A stretch of DNA of 64,000 nucleotides, from positions 62,001-126,000 of the forward strand of contig NZ_NEUE01000228.1 of NCBI RefSeq assembly GCF_002910905.1, written 5' to 3'. This document shows, one piece after another, positions 33,987 to 43,197 of this stretch. Origin of the DNA: Streptomyces sp. SM11 (GTDB taxonomy: Bacteria > Actinomycetota > Actinomycetes > Streptomycetales > Streptomycetaceae). Position 1 is the stretch's first letter. Each line of letters opens with the position of its first letter. A model generated the notes under the pieces. It did not search any database. It had not been told where the DNA came from and worked only from the letters and a program-made list of their open reading frames with translations. A program made the position numbers and the translations under genes.

Positions 33987-34958
33987 ATGCATACCGGTCT
34001 CAAGATCTCGGCCTTCGCCGTAGGGCTTGCGGCGACCTTCGGGTCGGCGTACGCGGTGGGCGGCACTCTGGACCCCGCCGTCGCCGCGAAGGACGCGTCC
34101 CAGCAGGACGGTCACGGCGCGAAGGACCATCCGGCAGCGGAGAAGGAGGCGGCGGAGACGAGTGCGGGGGAGAGTCCGGGGCTTCCCGGTGGTCTGCAGG
34201 TCTCCGAGGGGGGCTACGCGCTCGACCTCAGAACCCCGCGCGTCGAGGCGGGCGAGCCCGCCGAGCTGCGGTTCGCCGTCGTGGACGAAGGCACCTCCCG
34301 CAACGTGACCGCGTTCCGCACCGACCACGGCAAGGAACTGCACCTGATCGTGGCGTCGAGCGACCTCACCACCTACCGGCACCTGCACCCCGTGCGGGCC
34401 GCCGACGGCACCTGGTCCACCCCCGTCGAGCTTCCCGAGGCCGGCGGCTACCGGGTCTTCGCCGACTTCACCCCGGACGTGAGGAACGCCGAGGGCCTCA
34501 CCCTGGGCGCGGACCTCGCCGTTTCGGGCGACGCGAGCCCCGAGCCGCTGCCGCGCGAGGAGCGGACCGTGACCGTCGACGGGTACGAGGTGACACTCGA
34601 CGGGGCGCTGCGTCCCGGGGCGGGCAGTGAGCTTGAGCTGGAGGTCGAGAAGGACGGCAGGCCGGTCACCGACCTTCAGCCCTACCTGGGCGAGTACGGC
34701 CACCTCGTCGCGCTGCGCGCCGGGGACCTGGCGTACCTCCACGTCCACCCGAACGGCGAACCGGGCGACGGACGGACGAAGCCGGGCCCTGAGGTCTCCT
34801 TCACCGCGACGGCTCCGAGCAAGGGGGCCTACCGCCTCTTCCTCGACTTCCGGCACGAGGGGAAGGTCCGTACGGCCGCCTTCACCGTGCACGCCGGGGA
34901 ATCGGCACCCCAGAAGTCCGTGCCGGAGGAGGGGGAATCCGCCGGTCACGGGCACTGA
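33987..34958 (+). CDS. Secreted His-rich protein, probably copper-responsive
   Basis: 323 aa. N-terminal signal-like segment (KISAFAVGLAATFGSAYAVG), a His/Glu-rich linker and two Ig-like halves. Each half has metal-friendly His motifs: TYRHLHPVRAADG and LAYLHVHPNGEPGD, and the protein ends SAGHGH. No enzyme family recognised. Placement behind a CsoR-like operator suggests export-associated copper binding or handling. ATG 33987 is chosen for GAGGGAG at 33973-33979; ATG 33972 overlaps that site. A hairpin follows the stop. Confidence 0.75.
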   Translation: MHTGLKISAFAVGLAATFGSAYAVGGTLDPAVAAKDASQQDGHGAKDHPAAEKEAAETSAGESPGLPGGLQVSEGGYALDLRTPRVEAGEPAELRFAVVDEGTSRNVTAFRTDHGKELHLIVASSDLTTYRHLHPVRAADGTWSTPVELPEAGGYRVFADFTPDVRNAEGLTLGADLAVSGDASPEPLPREERTVTVDGYEVTLDGALRPGAGSELELEVEKDGRPVTDLQPYLGEYGHLVALRAGDLAYLHVHPNGEPGDGRTKPGPEVSFTATAPSKGAYRLFLDFRHEGKVRTAAFTVHAGESAPQKSVPEEGESAGHGH

Positions 34959-34959
34959 A

Positions 34960-34986
34960 CCGGCCGCCGCGCTCTCCGGCGGCCGG
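34960..34986. terminator. Hairpin after the His-rich protein gene
   Basis: CCGGCCGCC (34960-34968) and GGCGGCCGG (34978-34986) are perfect 9-bp arms starting one base after the stop codon. Confidence 0.65.
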
Positions 34987-35050
34987 CCGGTCGTCGCCGA
35001 GCCGCTCGTCGACCGAATCCGGACGCTCGTCGACCGGACCCGTGTGGGCT

Positions 35051-35437
35051 TCAGCCCATGCCGAGGATCTCGCCCACGAGCCGCGTCAGGGTCCGCCGCT
35101 CGGCGGCCGTGAGCGCGCCGAAGGCCCGGTCCAGCGGCCGCGGCACCCCACCCTCCGTCGCCGCCGACGCCGGTCCCGCCTCCGGGGTCGGCATCACCGC
35201 ATGGGCCCGGCGGTTTCGGGGGTGGCGCTCACGCCGTACGAGACCGCAGTCCTCAAGGCCGTCGATACAGCCGACCATCACTCTGCGGTCGATGTGCAAC
35301 TGCGCGCTCAACTCCTGCTGGGAACAGGGCCCCACATCGTTCAGCATCTTCAGCGCGAGGCGCTGGGTCACGGTCAGGCGGTGCCCGGACAGCACTTCGT
35401 CGAGCGTGCGGGCCACCAGGGCCGTCGCCCGGCACAT
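35051..35437 (-). CDS. MarR-family regulator, short
   Basis: 128 aa from ATG 35437. Winged helix region: LTVTQRLALKMLNDVGPCSQ, QELSAQLHIDRRVMVGCIDG then LEDCGLVRRERHPRNRRAHA, followed by the C-terminal dimerisation helix (LTAAERRTLTRLVGEILGMG). It lacks about 15-25 N-terminal residues of a typical MarR dimer helix; the frame remains open upstream for another 560 bases, but that part is low-complexity and without a start supported by a ribosome-binding site, so the true start is uncertain. Confidence 0.7.
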   Translation of the reverse strand: MCRATALVARTLDEVLSGHRLTVTQRLALKMLNDVGPCSQQELSAQLHIDRRVMVGCIDGLEDCGLVRRERHPRNRRAHAVMPTPEAGPASAATEGGVPRPLDRAFGALTAAERRTLTRLVGEILGMG

Positions 35438-36168
35438 CGCGATGCCGGGGCGTTCCCGCGCCGGCTCGGAGAAGTGGCCGTTCGCGTTCGCCGGCCTCCG
35501 GCTCGCGGCCGGGCGAGGCGGGGCGGGAGGCTGGGCGGTGGTCGTGGCTGCTCCACCTGCGGTCCAGGGCGGCGGACCATCCGGTGTTCCAGGACTGTCC
35601 GGTCCCGGAGCGTTCTCGCTCTGTCGGCCCGGCCCGGCCCGGCTGCCGGACGCGGAGTCGGAGACGGTCGAGGGCACGATGGGTGCGGCTGGTTCATAAC
35701 GATCAGCACACGGGCGGTGCACGTCTCGCCGTACGGGCGGAGGGCTCCGCCGACGGCCTCGGCCGCCGCGGCGGTGGGGCCGTCCTCGATCAGAACCGCA
35801 TCGGGAAGGGCCGGACCGGAGACACGACCCGCCGTCGGCCGCCGGGCCGCCGGGCCGCCGCACGGCGAGGCCGGGTCGCTCCTGGAGCTTGCCGTCATGC
35901 CGACGAAGAGCAACGGCGGTGTTCCGGGGGCCAGTACACGGATCGCATGCCGCCCCCGTGACGATGCGTCGACGTGAGGCATGAGGGTCGATCGCACGCA
36001 ATCATCATCTGTATGCAGATCATCTGAGATCGGATTGACTGCCGCGCGATGGTGTTGAATTCCTGCTCCATGTGCGTCCGGCGGCGGTCTCCATCGGGGT
36101 GCCGGTCCCAGGGCGCGACACCGGTACCCGGTGGTGCGGGAGGGGGGGTGTCGGAGGCGCCCACCCCT
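35438..36168. other. 730 bp with no confident gene
   Basis: Long open frames exist on both strands but are Pro/Arg/Gly-rich and mutually overlapping. One - strand frame includes PDAVLIEDGPTAAAAEAVGG, which looks protein-like, yet no start or family can be supported. May hold the MarR promoter and a degraded gene. Confidence 0.35.
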
Positions 36169-36187
36169 CTGGCTTAGGCTTACCTAA
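36169..36187. promoter_or_regulatory. Iron box (DmdR/IdeR site)
   Basis: CTGGCTTAGGCTTACCTAA matches the Streptomyces DmdR1 consensus TTAGGTTAGGCTCACCTAA at 15 of 19 positions. It lies 35 bases before the siderophore-binding protein gene, so iron-dependent repression is expected. Confidence 0.8.
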
Positions 36188-36221
36188 CTTTCACCTGCTC
36201 GGCCAAACCTGAGGACCCTCC

Positions 36222-37271
36222 ATGCTCGGCTTCACCCGCGTGCGCCGCCACACCCTCGCCGCCACGGCCACCACCGTCGCCCTCGCCGTCGCCCTGGTCG
36301 GCTGCTCCTCGGACGGCGACAGCGACGAGGGCGGGGCCAAGGACTCGGCGAAGAGCGACGGCACCTTCCCCGTCTCGATCAAGAGCTCGCTCGGCACCGC
36401 GAAGATCGAGGAGGAGCCCGAGCGCATCGTCACCCTCGGCCAGGGTTCCGCCGAGACCGCGATAGCCCTCGGCCAGACCCCGGTCGGCATCGAGAGCTAC
36501 CCCTGGGGCAGCGACAAGTCCGGCTACCTGCCGTGGATCAACGAGGCCGTCAAGAAGTCCGGCGACAAGCTGCCCAAGCAGTTCACCGGCGGCGAGGAGA
36601 TCGACTTCGAGGCGATCACCGAGCTGGAGCCGGACGTCATCCTGGCCCCCTGGTCGGGCATCACGCAGAAGCAGTACGACGTCCTCAAGGACATCGCCCC
36701 CACGGTCGCCTACCCGGACCAGGCGTGGAGCACCGACTGGGACCAGCAGATCGACATCATCGGCAAGGCGCTCGGCCGGACGAAGGACACCGGCGCCCTC
36801 AAGACGAAGATCGAGAAGCAGCTCGCCGATGCCGCGGCCACCCGGCCGAACTACAAGGACGTCACCTTCTCGTACATCTACAACTCCGGCCCCGGCACCC
36901 TCGGCGTCTTCAAGCCCGAGGAGCAGCGGGTCAAGATGGTCTCCTCGCTCGGCCTGAAGGTCGACCCGGTCGTCAACGGCTTCAAGGAGACCCCCGGCAC
37001 CGACTCGGCCCTCATCGGCCTGGAGAACGCCGAGAAGCTCAAGGACAGTGACCTGATCTTCACGTTCTACACGGACGAGAAGAACCGCGAGGAGATCGAG
37101 GGCCAGAAGCTGTACGGCGCGATCCCCGCGATCAAGAAGGGCGCCGTCGTCGCGAGCGACGACAACTCCTTCGTCACCGCCTCCTCGATCATCAACCCGC
37201 TGACCGTGCCGTGGACGATCGAGCGCTACCTGCCGATCATCGACCAGGCCGTCAAGACCGCCGGTAAGTAA
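36222..37271 (+). CDS. Iron-siderophore ABC transporter substrate-binding lipoprotein
   Basis: 349 aa FecB/FhuD-type class III binding protein. Lipobox ALVGC near residue 28, then a linker rich in Asp/Ser/Gly, and the fold with ERIVTLGQGSAETAIALGQ and EAITELEPDVILAPWSG. It binds ferric siderophores outside the membrane. First gene of an iron-boxed operon with two FecCD permeases. No ATPase follows, so it must share one encoded elsewhere. Confidence 0.92.
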   Translation: MLGFTRVRRHTLAATATTVALAVALVGCSSDGDSDEGGAKDSAKSDGTFPVSIKSSLGTAKIEEEPERIVTLGQGSAETAIALGQTPVGIESYPWGSDKSGYLPWINEAVKKSGDKLPKQFTGGEEIDFEAITELEPDVILAPWSGITQKQYDVLKDIAPTVAYPDQAWSTDWDQQIDIIGKALGRTKDTGALKTKIEKQLADAAATRPNYKDVTFSYIYNSGPGTLGVFKPEEQRVKMVSSLGLKVDPVVNGFKETPGTDSALIGLENAEKLKDSDLIFTFYTDEKNREEIEGQKLYGAIPAIKKGAVVASDDNSFVTASSIINPLTVPWTIERYLPIIDQAVKTAGK

Positions 37272-37320
37272 ACCCGCCCGGCTCCCGCGTCACCGAGGCC
37301 ACAAGGCACACTCCACTCTC

Positions 37321-38358
37321 ATGGCACCCACCACGGTCGCACCGCCGAGCGGCGCCGGTACCTCCCGTACCGGTGCCGCTCGGCTGGCGTTCCTCCTGCT
37401 CCTCGCCCTGGCAGGGCTGGCTCTCGCGCTCTGCGCGAGCGTCATGTTCGGCAGCCGCAGCACCTCGTTCGGTGATGTCGTCGACGTCCTCGGGGGCAAC
37501 GCCGACCCGAACATCACCATCATCGTCGAGAGCCGCTACCCCCGGACCGTCCTCGGCGTCCTCGCCGGCCTCTGCCTCGCGGTCGCGGGCACCCTCATGC
37601 AGGGTGTCTCGCGCAACCCGCTGGCCGAACCGGGCCTCCTCGGCATCAACGCCGGCGCCTCCGCGAGCATCGTCGCCGCGACCGCCTGGCTCGGGGCCTC
37701 CGGCGCCACGGACACCATGTGGTGGGCGCTGCCCGGAGCGCTGGTCGCCGGCGTCCTCGTCCATGTCATCGGCTCCGCCGGTACGGGGACGAGCGTGGTG
37801 CGTCTGGTGCTCGCCGGAGCCGTGCTCACCGCCGTACTGATGGCGTTCATCCAGGCGGTGACCCTCAGCAAACCGCAGGTGTTCGACAGCTACCGCTACT
37901 GGGTCGTCGGAGCGCTCGGCGGCCGGGACTTCGACGTGTTCTGGTCCGTCCTGCCCTTCGCCGCCGTCGGTCTCCTGCTCGCCCTCGCGCTCGGCCCCGG
38001 CCTCAACGCCCTGGCCCTGGGTGACGCGACCGCCGTCGCCCTCGGCTCGCACCCCGGGCGCACCCGGGGCGGCGGGCTGCTCGCCGCCACGCTGCTCAGC
38101 GCCGCCGCTACGGCCGCCGTCGGCCCGATCGCCTTCGTCGGCCTCGCCGTCCCGCACGTCGTGCGGGCCCTGGTCGGCGTCGACTTCCGTGCCCAGATCC
38201 TCTTCTCCGCCCTGATGGGCCCCACTCTCCTGCTCCTCGCGGACGTGGTGGGCCGGGTCGTCATGCGCCCCACCGAACTCATGGTCGGCGTCGTCACCGC
38301 CTTCATCGGCGCACCCGCGCTGCTCATCGCCGTCCGCAGGATGCGGGGCACCTCATGA
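37321..38358 (+). CDS. FecCD-family siderophore permease (1)
   Basis: 345 aa, about ten membrane segments. Conserved RYPRTVLGVLAGLCLAVAG with MQGVSRNPLAEPGLLGINAG, and the cytoplasmic GPIAFVGLAVPHVVRALVG loop for the ATPase. One half of the ferric-siderophore import channel. 49 bp after the binding protein; ATGA overlap with the next permease. Confidence 0.93.
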   Translation: MAPTTVAPPSGAGTSRTGAARLAFLLLLALAGLALALCASVMFGSRSTSFGDVVDVLGGNADPNITIIVESRYPRTVLGVLAGLCLAVAGTLMQGVSRNPLAEPGLLGINAGASASIVAATAWLGASGATDTMWWALPGALVAGVLVHVIGSAGTGTSVVRLVLAGAVLTAVLMAFIQAVTLSKPQVFDSYRYWVVGALGGRDFDVFWSVLPFAAVGLLLALALGPGLNALALGDATAVALGSHPGRTRGGGLLAATLLSAAATAAVGPIAFVGLAVPHVVRALVGVDFRAQILFSALMGPTLLLLADVVGRVVMRPTELMVGVVTAFIGAPALLIAVRRMRGTS

Positions 38359-39452
38359 CCGTCACCGACCGAACCGGCACCGACCGAACCGGCACCGACC
38401 GGACCGCCCCCGTCCGCAAGGCCCCCCGGGGCTATCTGGTCGTCGGCCGCACCGTGGCGATACCCATGCGCCGGGCCTCCGTGCTCGCGGGCGCCGGGCT
38501 CCTCGTCCTCCTCCTCGCGGCCGCCGTCACGACGCTGACCTGGGGACGCCTCGGCGTCGACCTCGCCGACCTCCCCGCCGCGCTGCTCGGCGATGCCGAG
38601 GGCAAGGACCGCTTCGTCTTCAACCGGCTGCGCGGCCCCCGCCTCACCGTCGCCATCGGGGTCGGCGCGGCGCTCGGCCTCTCCGGCGCGCTGTTCCAGT
38701 CCGTCACTCGTAACCCGCTCGGCAGCCCGGACGTCATCGGGCTCTCCGCCGGAGCCGGCGCGGGCGCCGCGATCTGCGCCCTGATGTTCCCCGACACGGT
38801 CCCCGTCCCCGTCGGCGCGCTCATCGGCGCGGTGGTGGCGATGGCCGTCGTGTACCTCTCCACCGGCACCGGCTTCCGCAACCCCGCCCGGCTCGTCGTC
38901 GCCGGGATCGGGGTCGCCGCGATGGGTGCGGCCGTCACCCAGTACGTCGTGTACGCCCTGGAGCGAGACAAAGCCTCCGTGCTCACCGCCTACGTCAACG
39001 GGAGCCTGACGGCCCGCTCCTGGACCGACGCCACCACCGTCTGGCTGGTCCTGCTCGCCGCCGCCCCGCTGACCGCGCTGATCTCCCGGCGGCTCGACAT
39101 CGGCGAGATGGGCGACGACATCGCCGAGGGGCTCGGCTCCGAGCCGAAGAAGGCCAAGACCCTCGCCGTGCTCCTGGCCGTCGCCCTCTCGGCCGCCGCG
39201 GTCAGTGTCTCGGGACCCATCGCCTTCATCGCCCTGACCGCACCCCAGATCGCCAGGCGCCTCACCCGCGGCTCCGGTCCGCATCTGCTGCTCTCCGCCC
39301 TCACCGGTGGTCTGCTGCTGGTGCTCGCGGACCTCTGCTCGCAGCAGCTGGCGCTCTTCGACGACCTGCCGGTCGGGATCTACACCATGGCCATCGGCGG
39401 TGCGTACCTCGGCTATCTGCTGGTACGGGAGTGGCGCAAGGGCGTGCTCTGA
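38355..39452 (+). CDS. FecCD-family siderophore permease (2)
   Basis: 365 aa. A short repetitive cytoplasmic N-terminus (TDRTGTDRTGTDRT, from a 15-base direct repeat) precedes about ten membrane segments with RGPRLTVAIGVGAALGLSGA, FQSVTRNPLGSPDVIGLSAG and GPIAFIALTAPQIARRL. It partners the upstream permease. Stop is followed by non-coding sequence instead of the usual ATPase gene. Confidence 0.93.
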   Translation: MTVTDRTGTDRTGTDRTAPVRKAPRGYLVVGRTVAIPMRRASVLAGAGLLVLLLAAAVTTLTWGRLGVDLADLPAALLGDAEGKDRFVFNRLRGPRLTVAIGVGAALGLSGALFQSVTRNPLGSPDVIGLSAGAGAGAAICALMFPDTVPVPVGALIGAVVAMAVVYLSTGTGFRNPARLVVAGIGVAAMGAAVTQYVVYALERDKASVLTAYVNGSLTARSWTDATTVWLVLLAAAPLTALISRRLDIGEMGDDIAEGLGSEPKKAKTLAVLLAVALSAAAVSVSGPIAFIALTAPQIARRLTRGSGPHLLLSALTGGLLLVLADLCSQQLALFDDLPVGIYTMAIGGAYLGYLLVREWRKGVL

Positions 39453-39762
39453 GGCGGCGGCAGGCCCCGGCGGCGGCCCGTAGCACCTCGAACAGCTCGA
39501 TCGCGGCGCGCAGCAGCGGGTCCCGGTTGTCGACATGCCGACAGAGTGCGGCTGGGCATGCGCCTCCTCCTGGTGGACCTCGGCGCGGCCCCATCATGGA
39601 CTGGGCTGTTCGGGGAGGTGGGCCCGCTACTGCTTTTTCGCGCTGCTGGGCAGGGTTTCGGCCGTTCCGGGGAGGGGAGTTCGCCTGCTGGGCGGGGGCC
39701 GACGGCGGTGCCGGGGCGGTGACGACTGGTCACGTACAGGTTCGTCGACCATACTGCCCGCC
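39453..39762. other. 310-bp gap
   Basis: On the - strand around 39474-39560 the translation CRHVDNRDPLLRAAIELFEV looks protein-like but has no supported start or end. CATACT at 39750-39755 is a plausible -10 for a leaderless transcript of the next gene. Nothing else seen. Confidence 0.35.
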
Positions 39763-40317
39763 GTGGAGCAGAGCATAGATTCGACCAAGAAGCCCGAGTT
39801 CGCCGCAGGCACCGACCCGGCGTTCATCCCCCTGCCCGGACTGGCGGCGCCCGTCGCGACCCGGAAGCCCGAACCGGAATCGGAGTCCGGTCCAAAGGAC
39901 GCTGCTCCGGAGTCGGAGCAGGAACGCGGCGACGAGCCCGAGGAGGCGACAGCGGAGGCCGACGCCGACAAGGATCCGGAATCGGCGGCGGGCGATGCCG
40001 AAGCGGAGAACGAGGCCGAGGGCGATGATGTCGAGGAGGGACCCGTATTCGAGGTCAGCGACCGGCGCGGTTCGATCCGGGCCGCCCGGGAAGGCCTCCG
40101 GTTCCGGCTGGACGACCAGGAGGCCGAGTTCGGCTGGGACGAGATCGGCGCCGTGGAGACCACCCCGGCCCGCTTCGGCCGCAGGTTCACGGTGACCGTC
40201 CACCTGTCGACCCGCCGTTGGTTCAACGCCGAGGTCGAGGCGGAGAGCCGCGGACAGCTCAAGGGCTGGCCGGCCGAGCTGGACACCGTCCTGGACGCCT
40301 ACTTCGAGGAGGCCTGA
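39763..40317 (+). CDS. Acidic conserved hypothetical protein
   Basis: 184 aa from GTG. The N-terminal 100 residues are a disordered Glu/Asp/Ala tract; the C-terminal 85 (from VFEVSDRRGSIRAAREGLRF) form a small beta-rich domain with a Trp-containing end (TRRWFNAEVEAESRGQLKGW) resembling PH-like domains. Function unknown. A -10-like CATACT ends 8 bases before the GTG, suggesting a leaderless mRNA. Confidence 0.7.
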   Translation: MEQSIDSTKKPEFAAGTDPAFIPLPGLAAPVATRKPEPESESGPKDAAPESEQERGDEPEEATAEADADKDPESAAGDAEAENEAEGDDVEEGPVFEVSDRRGSIRAAREGLRFRLDDQEAEFGWDEIGAVETTPARFGRRFTVTVHLSTRRWFNAEVEAESRGQLKGWPAELDTVLDAYFEEA

Positions 40318-40329
40318 GCGGTCGGCCGT

Positions 40330-40356
40330 GAGGCACCCCCGGCCGCGGGGTGTCTC
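40330..40356. terminator. Hairpin after the acidic protein gene
   Basis: GAGGCACCCC (40330-40339) pairs with GGGGTGTCTC (40347-40356), one G-U pair, loop of 7. Confidence 0.65.
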
Positions 40357-40482
40357 GTCGACCGGGCCGGGGTCGGACGGCGGTTCCGGCCGGGCCGCAC
40401 GGTGCTGTGCCGTGCGGTGCTGAGCGATGCGCTGCCGCGTCGCGCCGGGGTGCGCAGTGCCGTGCTGCTTCGTGCCCTGCCG

Positions 40483-41130
40483 TCAGGGCCGCTCGCGGTT
40501 GCGGCCCCGGACGCGCATCACGACGTAGCCGGCCACGGCGGCGGCGGCCAGCGCCAGCACGACCTTGGACACGACGCCGACGTACACCCCGACCACGTCC
40601 CACTGGTCGCCGAGCCAGTATCCGGCCATCACCAGCACGGTGTTCCACCCCAGGCTGCCCGCCGTCGTCAGAGCGACGAACACCGGCAGCGGCATGCGCT
40701 CCACGCCCGCGGGCACCGAGATCAGGCTCCGGAACACCGGCACCATGCGGCCCAGCAGGACCGCCGTGGTGCCGTGCCGGGCGAACCACTGCTCCGTCCG
40801 CACCAGGTCGGAGGCCTTCACCAGCGGCAGCTTCGCCCACCAGGCGTGCAACCGCTCCCGGCCGAACACGGCTCCGGCCCCGTACAGGACCGCCGCCCCG
40901 ACGACCGAGCCGAGCGTCGTCCAGAACAGTGCCGATGCGATGCTGAGCGCGCCCTGAGAGGCGGCGAACCCGGTCAACGGCAGGATGACCTCGCTGGGCA
41001 GCGGCGGGAACACGTTCTCCAGCGCGATGGCCGCCCCCGCGCCGGGACCGCCGAACGACTCGACCAGCCCGGCGGCCCAGCCGGCGATGCCCCCCTGCGG
41101 CTCCGAGGCGGCTGACAGGGTCAGGTGCAT
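40483..41130 (-). CDS. DedA-family membrane protein
   Basis: 215 aa. Typical DedA/SNARE-associated fold: LENVFPPLPSEVILPLTGFA near the N-terminus, then FGRERLHAWWAKLPLV, and GRMVPVFRSLISVPAGVERM, the conserved Arg/Gly/Pro motif of the re-entrant helix. Likely a membrane lipid flippase-type protein for homeostasis. ATG 41130 is the first Met of the conserved protein. It is 14 bp downstream of the SIS isomerase gene and may be cotranscribed. Confidence 0.87.
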   Translation of the reverse strand: MHLTLSAASEPQGGIAGWAAGLVESFGGPGAGAAIALENVFPPLPSEVILPLTGFAASQGALSIASALFWTTLGSVVGAAVLYGAGAVFGRERLHAWWAKLPLVKASDLVRTEQWFARHGTTAVLLGRMVPVFRSLISVPAGVERMPLPVFVALTTAGSLGWNTVLVMAGYWLGDQWDVVGVYVGVVSKVVLALAAAAVAGYVVMRVRGRNRERP

Positions 41131-41144
41131 GTATCCATGATCCC

Positions 41145-42032
41145 TCAGGCCCCGTCGAGGACCACCGAACGACTCAGGTGGCGCGGCAGATCCGGGTCGA
41201 GCCCCCGTGCGGCAGCACGGGCGAGGGCGAGGCGCTGTACGCGTACGAGGTCGGCCAGCGGGTCGAGGGCGCCGTCCACCCACTGGGCGCCCGTCGCGCG
41301 CACCTGCTCCGGCAGGCCCTCGGGGGCCTCGCCGAACATCCAGGTCGCGGTGGACACGGTGGAGATGCTGATGGGCCCGTGGCGGTACTCCATCGCGGGG
41401 TAGGACTCCGTCCAGGACAGCGACGCCTCCTTCATCTTGAGCGCCGCCTCGTGGGCCAGACCGACCGTCCACCCCCGCCCGAGGAAGGAGAACTGGGTGC
41501 TCCGCAGCAGCCCATCGGGCAACGGCTCGGCGAGCGCGGTCTCCGCGTCCGTGACCACGTCCTCGGCGTGCAGACCGAGGTGGGCCCGCAGCAGGGTGAG
41601 GGCGGTCGTGGCGAAGCGCGTCTGGACGACGGACCGTTCGTCGGCGAAGTCCAGGACGACGAGATCATCGGCCGCGGCCCTGACCGGGGTCTTCGGATCC
41701 GCCGTGACGGCCACGGTGCGCGCGGTGCCGCGCAGCCGGTCCAGCAGCTCCAGCACCTCGGTCGTGGTCCCCGACCGGGTCAGCGCGACGACCCGGTCGT
41801 AGCCGCGGCCGAAGGGGAACTCGGAGGCGGCGAAGGCGTCCGACTCGCCCTGGCCGGAACCCTCGCGGAGCCCGGCGTAGGCCTGCGCCATGTAGAAGGA
41901 GGTACCGCAGCCGACGACTGCGATCCGCTCGCCCGCGGCGGGCAGGACGGCGGCCTCGGGGCCGTCGGCCAGAGCGGCGGCACGCCGCCAGCATTCGGGC
42001 TGACTGGCTGTCTCGGTCTCGGCATACGACAC
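41145..42032 (-). CDS. SIS-domain sugar isomerase/deaminase (AgaS/GlmS-C type)
   Basis: 295 aa from GTG 42032 with GGAG 7 bases upstream. Two SIS domains: AVVGCGTSFYMAQAYAGLRE then ALTRSGTTTEVLELL (phosphosugar loop), and second-half FLGRGWTVGLAHEAALKMKE with SYPAMEYRHGP. Similar to the isomerase half of glucosamine synthase and to AgaS amino-sugar isomerases. It diverges from a DeoR-type regulator, so induction by an amino-sugar phosphate is likely. Confidence 0.85.
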   Translation of the reverse strand: MSYAETETASQPECWRRAAALADGPEAAVLPAAGERIAVVGCGTSFYMAQAYAGLREGSGQGESDAFAASEFPFGRGYDRVVALTRSGTTTEVLELLDRLRGTARTVAVTADPKTPVRAAADDLVVLDFADERSVVQTRFATTALTLLRAHLGLHAEDVVTDAETALAEPLPDGLLRSTQFSFLGRGWTVGLAHEAALKMKEASLSWTESYPAMEYRHGPISISTVSTATWMFGEAPEGLPEQVRATGAQWVDGALDPLADLVRVQRLALARAAARGLDPDLPRHLSRSVVLDGA

Positions 42033-42251
42033 GTCTGCACTCCACGGGAACGAGGTGGACCGGGGGACGGGGCCGATGAAGCCCACATGTAGAATTCTGC
42101 ACGTTACATGCAGTTATCGAGCAAGAACAAGCAAGGTGTAGGTGGGTGAAGGGCTCCCGGGGGCCTCTGTGCGACGCTTGCGACGGTCCGGCCACCGGCG
42201 ACCGCGTTCCAGCGAAACGCGGTGCCCGCTCCGGACGGTGAGGAGACGCTC

Positions 42252-43049
42252 TTGTCCAGGGACGCCCGGTGGGACGCGCTGCTGGAACTGGTCGGCAAAC
42301 ACGGCAGGGTGGACGTCGAGGAGGCGGCGACGGCGCTCGACGTCTCGGCCGCCACCATCCGCCGCGATCTGGACCAGCTGGCCGAACAGCATCTGCTCAC
42401 CCGCACCAGGGGCGGTGCCGTCGCGCACGGGGTCTCCTACGAACTGGCGCTCCGCTACAAGACGGGCCGTCACGCGCCGGAGAAGCAGGCCATCGGCCGC
42501 GCGGTGTCGGGCCTCGTCGCCGTCGGCGAAGTGGTCGGCCTGACCGGCGGAACGACCGTGACCGAAGTGGCCAGGGCGCTGGCGGTACGCCAGGACATCG
42601 TGGGCGAGGCGACGGTGGCGGGCGGGCAGCCGACGCTGACCGTGGTGACCAACGCCCTCAACATCGCGAGCGAGCTGGCGATCCGGCCGCAGATCAAGAT
42701 GGTCGTGACGGGCGGGGTCGCGAGACCCCAGTCCTACGAACTGACGGGTCCGCTCGCCGTCGGCGTGATGAATGAGATCACCCTGGACGTCGCGGTTCTC
42801 GGGGTGAACGCCATCGACATCGAACGCGGCGCGTACGTCCACCACGAGGGCGAGGCCAGCGTCAACCGGCTGCTCGCGGAACGGGCCCAGCGGGTGGTGG
42901 TGGCGGCCGACTCGTCGAAGATCGGTAAGCGGGCCTTCGCCCGGGTCTGCGACCTGGGCCTGGTCGACGTCCTGGTCACCGACTCCAACATCGCGGCGGA
43001 GGCGAAGGGCCGGTTCGGCGAGGCGGGGGTTCAGGTCATCACGGTCTGA
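42252..43049 (+). CDS. DeoR/GlpR-family regulator
   Basis: 265 aa from TTG 42252, which has GAGGAG about 8 bases upstream; GTG 42222 is the alternative. N-terminal HTH (HGRVDVEEAATALDVSAATI, RRDLDQLAEQ) and C-terminal sugar-phosphate domain (GLTGGTTVTEVARAL; VLGVNAIDIERGAYVHHEGE; VVVAADSSKIGKRAF). It probably controls the divergent SIS isomerase. The intergenic region (42033-42251) contains TGCACGTTACATGCA near 42097-42111, a possible imperfect palindrome. Confidence 0.87.
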   Translation: MSRDARWDALLELVGKHGRVDVEEAATALDVSAATIRRDLDQLAEQHLLTRTRGGAVAHGVSYELALRYKTGRHAPEKQAIGRAVSGLVAVGEVVGLTGGTTVTEVARALAVRQDIVGEATVAGGQPTLTVVTNALNIASELAIRPQIKMVVTGGVARPQSYELTGPLAVGVMNEITLDVAVLGVNAIDIERGAYVHHEGEASVNRLLAERAQRVVVAADSSKIGKRAFARVCDLGLVDVLVTDSNIAAEAKGRFGEAGVQVITV

Positions 43050-43197
43050 ACCGGTGCCCGCCGGGTACCGGAAGCGACTCGGACGAAGACTTCGCCGTGT
43101 CGTTGGTACGCCGAACGGGTGAGGGGCGAGAGGATTGCCCGATGAACAGTGAGTGCAGCCGGCGCGAATCCGACCGGCTCGACGACGGGGTGGCCCT

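Noticed and set aside
35051..36001. A 316-residue version of the MarR-type gene
   Set aside because: The upstream 190 residues are Pro/Arg low-complexity sequence with no start signal; only the C-terminal 128 residues look like MarR.
38362..38408. Repeated ACCGACCGAACCGGC at the start of the second siderophore permease considered as binding sites
   Set aside because: It is coding (TDRTG repeats) in the middle of a translationally coupled operon.
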